Part shown: piece after piece, positions 11,202-21,000 of the stretch
Numbering within the stretch: position 1 is the stretch's first letter
How the letters are laid out: each line of letters begins with the position of its first letter
The notes under the pieces: model-generated
What the model saw: the letters and a program-made list of their open reading frames with translations, nothing else
Database searches by the model: none
What the model was told of the DNA's origin: nothing
Assembly (NCBI GenBank): GCA_020746875.1
Contig: JAGTJL010000011.1
Coordinates: forward strand, 1,240,001-1,304,000
DNA from: Rhexocercosporidium sp. MPI-PUGE-AT-0058
Taxonomy: Eukaryota; Ascomycota; Leotiomycetes; Helotiales
Direction of reading: 5' to 3'
Length of the DNA stretch: 64,000 bases
Program-made: the position numbers and the translations under genes

Positions 11202-11725
11202 CTATCGTGATACATATCCGTCAACGACAAAGTAGGTAATCGGTCCTAGGAATGCAAGCAGCGTCAAAGTGTCCAGGTTAAGCAGAGCAGCCTTTTTCTT
11301 TGGTGCCACAACAGTATATCCAGCCCGAAAAGTCGTTGCGGTACACATCAAGTAAAGACTTATGACCTGCCACCCCATTTGTATACCAGATATGTCGAAA
11401 TTCATATGCACAGGGGAATCGCAAATGTCCTACAACATTTAGTATTTGGTACTTGTTCTCTCTTGTCATTCCAACCTACAGCATAGTCTGTTGTTTGTGC
11501 ACACGTCTGGATTCTGCTCAGAAGGAACGACGATTTTGCGATGTCATTCGCTTTTCTTGCTTCTTTGTTCGCCTCATTTGATTGCGCGATCGTAATGATT
11601 CCAAAGCACAGGGCCGAGATGAGGCCGATGAAGCCCATACATGTGTTAAGGATGCTGAGGTATAAGGATATTCGGTGGGGCTGAGGTGGAACGAGCATCT
11701 GAAGGCTATTTTGAGGCGGTGTCAT
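11202..11725 (-). CDS. Small two-pass membrane protein, 157 aa, two exons
   Basis: Two minus-strand frames join through a 50-nt intron at 11430-11479 (GTAGGT...TGTTGTAG, with TACTAAAT as a plausible branch site). Exon 1 is 11725-11480 (82 codons) and exon 2 is 11429-11202. The joined phase is clean, giving 157 aa. Residues about 19-47 form a hydrophobic helix (LYLSILNTCMGFIGLISALC), followed by a charged helix rich in Ala, Glu, Lys and Asn. A second hydrophobic stretch near residues 135-151 (LDTLTLLAFLGPITYFVV) ends close to the C-terminus. I do not recognise a family. It resembles the small SLATT-less membrane orphans seen beside fungal repeat islands. It lies just right of a RIPed block; no function is claimed. 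Confidence 0.55.
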
Positions 11726-12738
11726 CGGCCCAGTGTATTGAATGTTTGTGCAGTAGAGTGCTTTGCAATGGGAATCGAAGATAATGGGAGGTGAGGCAGT
11801 TTCTAAATGTGATTTATATGGAAGGTTTTGAGAACGCTCCGCCCCCTTGTGGCGTACTCAGCCTCATCAGCCGAAACACTGTTTTTACCTTCACGGCCGA
11901 GAGACGTTGGCGAGAGGCTGTAAATGAATAACTGGCTATAACCTGTCCGATGAATGCACAGCAATTGCACCTCTGTTTGTTTCCATCGCGATCAAGAAAA
12001 TGTTTGGAGATAAGTCAGTTATTTTGTGGTTCTTCTCATGTCACATGAGGTCAGCGCCAGTTCTGCCTTTTCAAGGTACCTCCCAGTATAAGCCACACAA
12101 GCCACAGGCTTACCCCGCAATACCTTGAAAGCTGGAAGTGAAAAGTCGGAAGTTTGTCACGCAGAAGCATTTCCCCAGAAGGGGACGGCCGATTTTGTTA
12201 GCTGCGCACAGGGCCACTTTTCGCTCTAACTAAATCGGAGGATGTCGGGAAACAGGAATTTTCCGGCAGGCACGCGCAGTCACAAACGTCGCAGCCACAC
12301 GCTTAGCAGCCACAAATTTTATTAGAATTTTACCGAGGTTACTATAACCGCACCGCCACTGACCAAGGTCCTTAATCGCTTAATTGGAGGAGGTATCGGC
12401 CTATGTGGCGACGGCGTATAACATAGCATGCACTGGCCGCCACAACACTAAGAATAACTTTTTAGCATCATAATAAGACTTGGAAATCCATATCTAATCA
12501 TTCTATAAGTTTAAGAGGCGAAAAGAGCTTAATAGTAATATCGTAGGTCGAGGGATCCTATCATACTATAATAAGAGGCTCTTTATAATTCAGATAGGCG
12601 GCGACGACGCGATTAAAATTTTCGGAATTAATAAGTCAGGAGTATTCGGGAGAGGCATACAACGTAATTAAGATAAAAATATATTGAAATTTTGATATAT
12701 TTAGAGATTTAGAGTCGCTTGAATTCGAAGTACCTACG
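11726..12738. other. Intergenic DNA, turning AT-rich after 12460
   Basis: 11730-12450 has normal composition and probably includes the promoter of the small membrane protein gene. 12460-12730 is AT-rich and degraded. No gene is supported. Confidence 0.45.
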
Positions 12739-12830
12739 ATTTGTCTCGTTACAGGGTGCGTCTCGCTACGCAGGGACAGACGTTAGTTATTATTGAGTAG
12801 TCGTTGATTTGGTGTGGATCCTTTGGTTTC
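12739..12830 (+). repeat. Half copy of the 595-bp palindromic element
   Basis: The block TTTGTCTCGTTACAGGGTGC and CGCAGGGACAGACGTTA, followed by TGGTGTGGATCCTTT, matches the inner left arm and the beginning of the core of the element at 9673-10267. The order and orientation are the same as there. The opposite arm is absent, so this is a truncated copy. It ends about 170 bp from the coiled-coil gene. Confidence 0.6.
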
Positions 12831-12996
12831 TAGTGCTCTAAGTAAATGTTTTCGCTCTAAAGCAAAAGTTAGAGGGGTTTGTTCAATTTGATTGAAAGAA
12901 ATGAAGGAACGAATGCCGAGTATGAACGCCTAAGAAAAGGTCAATCTAGGTTCGGTCGGGAGGCGAAGCAGGGAAGTGACGAAGTCAGAATTTGAC

Positions 12997-13950
12997 TTAC
13001 ATTCTTCTTCTAGCTCCCGAGGGACGCCTACCGTCTCCGAGGATGTTATCTCTCTCGAGCCAGTCGTCTCGGAATCGAACACGGCCGTCCTCATCATCCT
13101 CACTAGACAATGCGAGTACTTCAGCAAGCGCCTCCACGTCTCCAGGATAGTCTAGAATGGGCACACTCTCGTCTTCCGAAAAATCTTGAGCAGGAGGACG
13201 AGCAGCCAGGATTGCTCCTATCGATGCCAGGTTTGCTTCTAGTGCCGATTGCCGCTGCTCTCGTCGCTCCACTTGGCCATCCTCCCTCTGGTGTAGCTCT
13301 ACCTGTGCTCGTTCCCGAGCTCCATCACGTCGCCGCGCGTGATCTGCCTCTCCTCGAGCTCTATCTGCTCGTCTGTTCTGCTCTATCAGTGGATCGATCC
13401 TAGCTTGAATCTCACCTCGTCGGTTGCTGAGTTCGCCTACTTGTATAAGTGAAGACTCGGTCATGGGAGAGTCCAGTGTGAAACAGGTCCAGCAGATTTG
13501 CAAAATCGCCTGGTTAACGTCAGCCAGTGCGGTTAAATCTTCTGGACGGACCCCATCCATCTCGTTGGGTGTTCTTCTCAGGACGGCCAGTCTCTCGATT
13601 GTCTGCTCAGCGCCCCAGACAATTTGCACTATTGCCATTTGGGGAGAAAGGTCTGGTGCCAGTCCGTACATTTCTCTTCTGTCGCGCCAACTACGCTCTT
13701 GCGCGTCGGTATTTGGCGGAGTGGGAGCAGCTCGTACGCGGTTCCAGAGATCGAGGAACTCGGTAGCTTGCGGCTCTGATCTGTCTCTTAGCATGGAAAG
13801 GTAGCTCTGGACATCTTCCTCGAGCGTCCAAGGTTGTAGGACGTTGGGTCCCACAACAGGAGCTTGAGCGAAGTCTCTGGCTCGGACTCGGCTTGCCACC
13901 CATTGCTGGAAGGTAGGAACTGGTGTTTGATCGATGGATGAAGATGGCAT
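12997..13950 (-). CDS. Hypothetical coiled-coil protein, 317 aa, single exon
   Basis: The frame is open from 14058, but I chose ATG 13950 because it has a good context (CTACAACAATGCC) and the upstream part reads like a leader that may contain a 5'-UTR intron (GTATGT near 14012, ATCAG near 13968). The N-terminal half is mixed helical sequence with a WTLEEDVQSYLSML and ATEFLDLWNRV type text. Residues about 180-245 are an unbroken charged helix, rich in Arg, Glu, Ala and Gln with heptad-like spacing (ARIDPLIEQNRRADRARGEA and on), predicted coiled coil. The tail is acidic (DFSEDESVPILDYPGDVEAL) and ends in basic residues (GARRRM). No catalytic motif is visible. It is transcribed away from the tetra-SUMO gene, whose start lies 1.3 kb away. 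Family not recognised; intactness argues that it is real. Confidence 0.55.
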   Translation of the reverse strand: MPSSSIDQTPVPTFQQWVASRVRARDFAQAPVVGPNVLQPWTLEEDVQSYLSMLRDRSEPQATEFLDLWNRVRAAPTPPNTDAQERSWRDRREMYGLAPDLSPQMAIVQIVWGAEQTIERLAVLRRTPNEMDGVRPEDLTALADVNQAILQICWTCFTLDSPMTESSLIQVGELSNRRGEIQARIDPLIEQNRRADRARGEADHARRRDGARERAQVELHQREDGQVERREQRQSALEANLASIGAILAARPPAQDFSEDESVPILDYPGDVEALAEVLALSSEDDEDGRVRFRDDWLERDNILGDGRRPSGARRRM

Positions 13951-15287
13951 TGTTGTAGATTTGACTGATGTGTTGATGAGCTGGGTTTCTGGAGGATTGT
14001 GAGTGAAGTTACATACCCTAGAATTCCGAGGTGTTCTGACTCGAAGATATCTGTTCAACTGCGACTAGTAATTGTTTTGATCTTGTTTTCCTACCATGTC
14101 TCCAGGACTTGGCCCAGAACTATTGTTTTGCAAGTGGTACACTTGAAGCAATACACTGCATCGATATCAGTATGTAACGAATGAGCAACAGAATAATGCC
14201 TTTGTTCTATGTTCTGATTTTTCGTTACTTTGTTCCGCGAGGATCACAAACAGCCGACTTACCTGCACAAGCCTTACAGAAGGAGCTAGACTCTAAGAAG
14301 ATCACTTTGTCAGAGAGATGATTAACAGCCTGTCAAAGAGTATTACAACACGGCCCAGATATGACCGAGTTATTTTGAGCGAGATAATATCCCAAACAAA
14401 GAAGAAATAGAATCCATTCTTGATCACGTGGTTTGGCGATTCTTCTGGATCGATTGAACCGCAGCGTCCAGTTCAGTACTTTCAAACGAAACCATGCGCA
14501 GAAAATCTGCAAAGCTGATCATCAAACGCTTTTCCACCACTCACTTTTACTATTGGATCTCTTGAGTGAATCTGTTGATTTCAAGAAGGTTGTTAGTCTT
14601 CTGGCTCCAACCTTATCTCCGATGAACAAATCGCGCTTCGCATCGGATCGCGTCACTGCGACAACCAACATCTATAGACACAATCCTTCTCTGAGCTCCA
14701 CGAACCAAGAAAGAAAAGAATATCAAGCTTACTGCCGCCCTGGAAACATCTGCAATTCTATCAGGAGGCAAAGCATCCCAAGTGAATCGAATCGACGTGT
14801 TCTGTTTCCAATTGCGACAGTTCCTTATCCTGCTTATCGGAAACCAACATCCGCGCAGCCTCGCCCCTCCAGCTTTCCCTGCAGCCTGCTCTCGAAGCAA
14901 ACACAACTACCTCCTCATCTTCTACACGATTCGACTGAGCTTCTTTTGGTCTCTGGCCTCTTTCCGCGAATACCATTGCACATTATTTTACCCTTCCCGA
15001 GTCGTCTTCTCTACGAATAAAGAAACAAACAAAAGCTCAGCCTTGCAGCCTTCTCTTAAGCTTCACCTCTCAACAAGGCCAGCTGCTATTCACTGTAAGT
15101 TTGCTACCATACTTCATCTCGATCCAGACTCGAAGGCTTGCAGTTTGACTTCTATCGCCTACCAACGCTTCCACTTCTTTAACTTGCACACTTCCCTCTC
15201 GATTACTAGGCTAGCAGACTGATCTCTACTCTCCACAGCCGCCGTTGTTACCTATACACACACACACTGACCTTCGAATTAACAACC
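13951..15287. other. Divergent intergenic region upstream of the tetra-SUMO gene
   Basis: Several overlapping open frames (14433-15020, 14782-15222) occur here, but their texts are low-complexity Ser/Pro/Leu without a family signature, and frames on both strands compete. It is best read as promoter and 5'-UTR. Pyrimidine-rich runs and an ACACACACACAC run at about 15257 precede the ATG at 15288. Confidence 0.45.
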
Positions 15288-16683
15288 ATGTCTGAACACA
15301 ATACACCGGAAGCCCCAGCAGGCAGTTCAGCTCCTGCCGAAGCCCCCGAGGCAAAGCCAGAGCAGAAGCCCGGAAGCTTGGAGATTAAGATAAAGGATCA
15401 GAACGAGAATGAGACGTTCTTTCGTATCAAGAAGCATACCAAACTCGGCAAGGTCTTCGAGGCTTACTGCAATCGACAGTCACTCACCCGCAATACTGTC
15501 CGCTTCCTCTTTGAAGGTACTCGTGTTCAAGAGAATGACACACCGGAGGGTCTGGATATTGAGGACGGCGACATGATACAGGCGGTTTTGGAGCAGGTTG
15601 GCGGAGAGGGCACAGCAGAGCCTGTTGCCCCTGGCGCCGCCGCAGCCGCAGCAGAGGATGAGAAGCCACAAGAGAAGGTCGGAGCTATCAGCATCAAGGT
15701 CAAGGACCAGAACGAGAATGAGACCTTCTTCAAGATCAAGAATCACACAAAGTTAGGCAAAGTCTTCGATGCATACTGCGAACGTCAGTCTCTGGCCCGG
15801 AACACTGTCCGATTCTTGTTCGAGGGTGCTAGAATCCAAGACACCGATACCCCAGAGACTTTGGAGATGCAGGATGGTGATATGGTGCAAGCCATGCTCG
15901 AGCAAGTTGGTGGTGCGGCGGAGGTCGAGGCAGGCGCTGCTGCTGCTGAGAAGCCAGAGCAAAAGTCCGAGGGTGGAGAACACATCAGCATCAAGGTCAC
16001 GGACCAGTCGAGACAAGAGATCGTTTTCAAAGTCAAGCGCACTACTCAATTCAAGAAGGTGATGAATGCGTACTGCCAACGCCAAGGACTCGATATGAAG
16101 GCCGTTCGTTTCTTGTTCGATGGAGACAGACTTCAAGAGGATGAGACACCTGCTTTGAAGGAAATGGAGGATGGCGACGTCATCGAGGTATTCCTGGAGC
16201 AAATTGGAGGCGCAACTGATGAGGAGATGGAAGGTGGTGGTGGAGAGGCAAAGCCAGAGCCGCAAAGAATGTCCATCAAAGTGAAGGATTCCCGCGGAGA
16301 AGAGGTTGAGTTCAAGTGCAAGAGCACTACTGTCCTCAAGAAGTGAGTTGATCTGGCACCGGCCATTTCTTTCTTTTCGAGTCTCTAGTGAGCTTTACCC
16401 TCCAAATTGCTTCTCTGCTAAGAGAAATGCTGACTTCTCATCCAGACTCATGGATGCCTTTTGTCAACAACAAGGCCGTAGGCTCGATTCTCTTCGTTTC
16501 TTTACACCGGATGGAAAGCGGATCAATAATACTGATACCCCTGCATCACTAAATTTGGAGGATGGAGATCTCATTGACGTTCATGAGGAGCAGCAAGGTG
16601 GTGGCGATCAGGTCTTTTATTTTCCTTGCAAACATGGAAATGAGTTCACGAATTTTTTGACGATGCAACGATACCATGACTGA
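15288..16683 (+). CDS. Tetra-SUMO protein: four tandem SUMO domains, each with a Gly-Gly end, 430 aa
   Basis: ATG 15288 has a strong context (ACAACCATGTC). Exon 1 is 15288-16342, the intron 16343-16445 (GTGAGT...CATCCAG, 103 nt) and exon 2 is 16446-16683; 1293 nt in total. After a Pro/Ala/Glu-rich leader (1-30) come four SUMO folds at about 31-106, 133-209, 233-308 and 328-404. Each has the SIM-binding beta strand (FFRIK, FFKIK, VFKVK, EFKCK), the AYC/AFC helix, RFLFEG-like strands (RFFTPDG in the fourth), DTP/ETP, DGD, and the C-termini EQVGG, EQVGG, EQIGG and EEQQGG. Linkers of about 24-26 residues are Ala/Glu/Lys/Gly-rich. A 26-residue tail follows the last Gly-Gly, as in SUMO precursors. 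Ordinary fungal SUMO is a single domain of about 90-100 aa, so this is not the housekeeping copy. It could be a precursor cut by Ulp proteases or a fixed polySUMO-like scaffold; sequence alone cannot decide. Confidence 0.9.
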
Positions 16684-17116
16684 AGGACATTTTCTCTTCT
16701 TTATTCTGAGATTTTGCGGCAGATGTCGCAGAGTAGCTGAGCATCACGGACACATGGAGCGGAGCAGATCTTGCTATTTTCACGGGCGCAAATGGGGCAA
16801 ACGATCTGGACAGGCGTTTACAGATTCTGCGCTTTGCGTTACTTTATTCAGATCATCGATGTTTTCTACGCATAGTATATTAATACAAAATTCTGCAAAA
16901 TTTGTTTATCTTCATCAGTTCGCGGTGTCCTAAATCCTTTTTCATCGTCAATGCCAATTCATTCAGATAACAGCTTTTCCAACGGGAAATATTAGTCGGC
17001 CAGAGGTCAACAAATAGGCGAATAACGATGCAAAACTCGCGTACCGCCTATTCTCGTATGGTTCTCATCTCATCACAAAAACCAAAAAGTATTAGTCAAA
17101 GAGTCGTTTCATTCGT
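16684..17116. other. 3' flank of the tetra-SUMO gene
   Basis: No gene is seen. The 85-codon frame at 16676-16933 overlaps the SUMO stop and has no family text. Confidence 0.5.
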
Positions 17117-17389
17117 CTAGAACCTCTCTCCCTTCTCCCCATCAGCCACACTTCCCCCCCTCTCCCTCTCACCCTCCTCCCTCGCCCGTCGTCTCCTCTC
17201 CCTCCTCCGTCTAAACCGTCTACAATGCTCACAATAGCCACTCGCGCCCTTCGGCGGCTCTACAAAACAGACCAACAGATCTGGACATTCTTCTGGGATA
17301 TAGCCGGATAGTGATTGCGACTCGCAGCAGTACATTACGCCTGTTGTGTGCTTGCAGTGGATGTGGTGGATGTTGGCGTGTTCGCACAT
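17117..17389 (-). CDS. Small Cys-rich protein with an Arg/Glu-rich tail, 90 aa
   Basis: ATG 17389 follows CCCCTCTACA, an acceptable context. Residues 1-60 contain eight cysteines and several histidines: MCEHANIHHIHCKH, MYCCESQS, EECPDLLVCF and GYCEHC. Spacing of the C-x2-C and CxxH type suggests metal binding. Residues 62-82 are almost only Arg and Glu (FRRRRERRRRAREEGERER), a charged helix or possible nuclear/RNA-binding tail. Short Cys/His proteins starting MC(x)H are common but uncharacterised in filamentous fungi. No signal peptide. It could be a first exon of something longer, though the stop is in frame and no splice partner was found. Moderate confidence. Confidence 0.45.
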   Translation of the reverse strand: MCEHANIHHIHCKHTTGVMYCCESQSLSGYIPEECPDLLVCFVEPPKGASGYCEHCRRFRRRRERRRRAREEGERERGGSVADGEKGERF

Positions 17390-18060
17390 TGTAGAGGGGA
17401 CTAGGTGGGGTTGGGTATATAGTGTTAAAATTACTGGGTGGCTTGAGTTAGGTTGTAAGTTTGTGTTGTGTATGTATGTATGTAAGTGTGTTTGAATTTT
17501 GTTTCAGGGGAGAGGGAGGCTGGCCGGTATAGCTTAATATACTGAATGAGAACAATGGGGTTGTGAAGTTCTTTGCTGTTGAAACAGTTGAAAGCTTTGG
17601 ATTAAAAAAGGCGGCATTGTTCTTTGCCTTGTAATGTCTTTCTTGGATGGGACAATAGCTCTTGTCTGCCTGATCGAGGACTTTGTTCTTTTTGATGGTC
17701 TCCTATTTGGCCGTCCTAGCATTCCTGAGGCTCGGCCTCTCAATTGAGCGAGTTACAGTCGATATACTGCGGACTTGTTCACTTCATGGAAAAGCTTGAT
17801 GCAAGTTTTGGTGTTCAAAAATTAGATATTTGAATCTTCGTGTTTGTCTAGTATTGCTGACTTCCTACATCCCCATAAACGCCACCGTTTCGAGTGACCT
17901 GTATATCCCCTTGTATTCTAAAATTACATCTTCTAAGTATTTATCTCAACGCTTTCTCTCATCCTTCAACCAGTATCTACCTGAAAGCAATGGTCTCCCG
18001 TTTTGTCAGGGTGTCAGGAGTGGAATCTAGTATAAGAAGGGTCGGGGGTTCTACGGAAGG
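17390..18060. other. Intergenic DNA up to the edge of the retroelement block
   Basis: Normal composition with no supported gene. At about 18060-18100 the sequence switches abruptly to AT-rich DNA just after TCACGTGTTAATATC. Confidence 0.5.
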
Positions 18061-18069
18061 TTTACAGGC

Positions 18070-21000
18070 TTAGCATAAATCACGTGTTAATATCTTTATT
18101 TATTTACTTTAAAGGGAAGTAAAAAGGATTTAAAAGGCCAGAAATTAGTTTAAATTATAATTAATATACTTTAAACGTTTTAAATAATAATTCCTTATTA
18201 TTTAAACCTTATATTTTGATTTCTTTATTTATATAAAAATAATTCATTACTTATTTAAAGCTTTTATAAAACAATTATAATAATTAAAAACAAAAAAAAG
18301 ACAACTTTAGCGGCAAAAGAGATATTACAATTATCTTTACTTTATTTTATTAATTAATTATTAAATACCTTTTAAAATAATTATAAAAATAGTTCGCTCA
18401 CGCGTAGCGAGTAATTCTAGCGCTTTAACGGAGGTTTAAAAGGTCTTATAAATAACGACGAAAGAGGCTCGAATGCCGAAGAAGCTATTAAAGCTAAGCG
18501 ACGACGAATCTTAGAAATTTAAGCATAAATTAAGCGAAAAAAAAAGAGAAGGTAATTCGGAATCGAATCGAAGAGTTAGAAGAAGTAATGCGGGAACAAG
18601 AGGACTTAAAGAAAGAGCTAGCGAATATAATATAAAAGGAATAAGAAGAGAAGAAAGGCAGAGGATATATAAAGGGAGGAAAGCGTCGACGCGCGAATAC
18701 GGCCGGGGACCGCTATCGTAACGAACTTATAAGACCTTTTCGAGATGACTTCGAAATACGTTTAATACCGCATCGACGAATCCCAAAGATGCGAGAGCTT
18801 TTAATATATAAAGGCAAGAGCGCTAAAGAGGCTTAGTCTTTTATTTAAAGTATTAATTAGAGGTTCCGTTAAGATAAAAAGATAATATATATTATAAATA
18901 AAGATAAGATTAATAAATGCGTTCTTGCTTTCGATAAGAAAGTGAAACGAAGGTAGACCGGGTTCGAATCGAAGGCTAAGACAAACTTACTTATTTAAAA
19001 AGGGTTTAAATAATAAATACTAAACTTAATTATAAACCCTGGAAATCGAGAGCTTGCGGTGTTTAATCGGTATAAAAACGCTTAATAGCGCGAGAATAAG
19101 TCGGTAAATAATTTCGTGTCTTTTCTTAATAACTTAAAATAATAATTAAAGATTAAAAACGATACGGCGAGATAACGGACCGTTTACGCTAAACTAAAGC
19201 CTGAGTTAAAGAAAGAAATTACTAAACTTAATATTATTAAAATCACTAAAACTTACGAAGAGCTAGTATCTTTAGCTCGTCGTATTAAAAATGCTAATAA
19301 AGTAAATAATTAAAATAAACTCCGAAAGAATACCGATAAGGCTCTGAAAAAGGATAACAATCGCCCTCGTAGTAATAAGCTATCTTATATCTTTTCTTTA
19401 AACTTAGACCGAAGGCAAGACGAGTTCAGTAACACGAATCGGACTCTTATCGGTGCTAGGTCGGGGGCAGAAGGATCGAGTAGTAAGGAATGCTACCGCT
19501 GCAAAAAGCCAGGCCACTTAGCAGCAAAATGCCCGGAGGTTATATAAATAATATAATATATAACGAGTTCCGTATAAAGTTCATAATATACGCGATTACC
19601 GAAAAGATCTCACTCGACCGCTAATTCGACAATATATACGAGAAAGTCTTAAATAAGCTTAAGTATAATATTCGTATTAAGAAATATAAACTCGCCGGAG
19701 ATTACACGGCTTTTATCGAATTCTTAGCCGTATTAAACTATAAACTACGAAATATTATTATTAGACGGGCTTATAAACGTATTATTATCGCTATTCGCGA
19801 AATACCCCGAGTCTCTTTTTATAATATAAATATTAACGACTCGCGTAGTATTTTAAAAAAGGAAAACTAGCGTATAACTTCTCCTTCGCCGGCTACTAGC
19901 GCATAAAGACTCCCGATCTTAAGACAGTCGCCGGATATCCGCTAGCGTACGCCCTTTCTTTCGCTTGTTTTACGCCGACTTAAGTCCTTTATATTTCTTT
20001 TTGCATTTAAAGACGTCTTCTCCGATACTTACTTTTATTATAATAAGACCGGCTATTAGGCTAGCGATTATCTTAAGCGCCGTAGAAATTAAGCTCTCGA
20101 TAAGTTAATTTCCTAATTAGTCGTCGGCGAAGACTTAGAAATTAACGAGCTATTAAAAAACTCTTAAGCCGTAATAAAGACTTATACCTTAGCGTAAGCT
20201 ATAACTTATAAAAGAACTTAATATTTAATTTCCGTATTTTTATTAAAAAACGATAATTCTTAATTAATATTAAATTAAGAAAGAATAGATTCTTTATTAA
20301 AATACTTATATATATTAATAGCGAAGCGAATATTTTCGGTATAATTAAAACTTTTCTTATATACCGACTTATTAAATAATTTCATATTTCTTTCGTAATA
20401 CTCTTTTAATTAATCGTCCTAATTAGTTATAATAATAGAAAAAGCAAGCTAATCGATACGGCCGTTTTACTTACTTTAATTATTAATCGCCGGCGAATTA
20501 ACTTCCTTTTTCTAATAATTGACTTAAGAAATACCGACGTCTTAATTAATCGGAAGTTCCTTAAGTATTACGACTTAAAGTAATTATATATAAAGAACCG
20601 TAATTAGCTAAAATAGCTATTAAATATACTTATATAGCTGTACTTTAATTAGCGAGTTTTCGTTAATATTAACTATTTCAATAAGCTAATCGTTAAGTCT
20701 TATTAGCTTAATATAAAATAAAAGAACGTTTTTATAAATATAAATAATTATCGCCGAAAGTAAGCTAAGCTTGCGGCAGTCGACGATTTTTTTAAAATAA
20801 ATATCTTTATACGACTTACTGCCAGCGTCTCGCCGACTCGTCCTTCGAGCTTTACTAAAGAAATTAAAAAACGCTTGCGTATTATAAAAGATTAATTAAA
20901 CCTTTTAATATTTTTTTTAATCCGGTATTATTATTTAAAAATAAAAGAACTTCTAAAGCTCTCCCGGCGAATCACTAATTAAAGGCGCTTATAATAGAGA

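Noticed and set aside
14433..15222. Two overlapping plus-strand open frames (195 and 146 codons) before the tetra-SUMO gene
   Set aside because: They overlap each other and antisense frames, read as low-complexity Ser/Pro/Leu text, and lie where promoter and 5'-UTR are expected.
15753..16265. 170-codon minus-strand open frame antisense to the tetra-SUMO gene
   Set aside because: It arises from the codon pattern of the repeated, GC-rich SUMO units; similar antisense frames recur in each unit and the text has no family signature.
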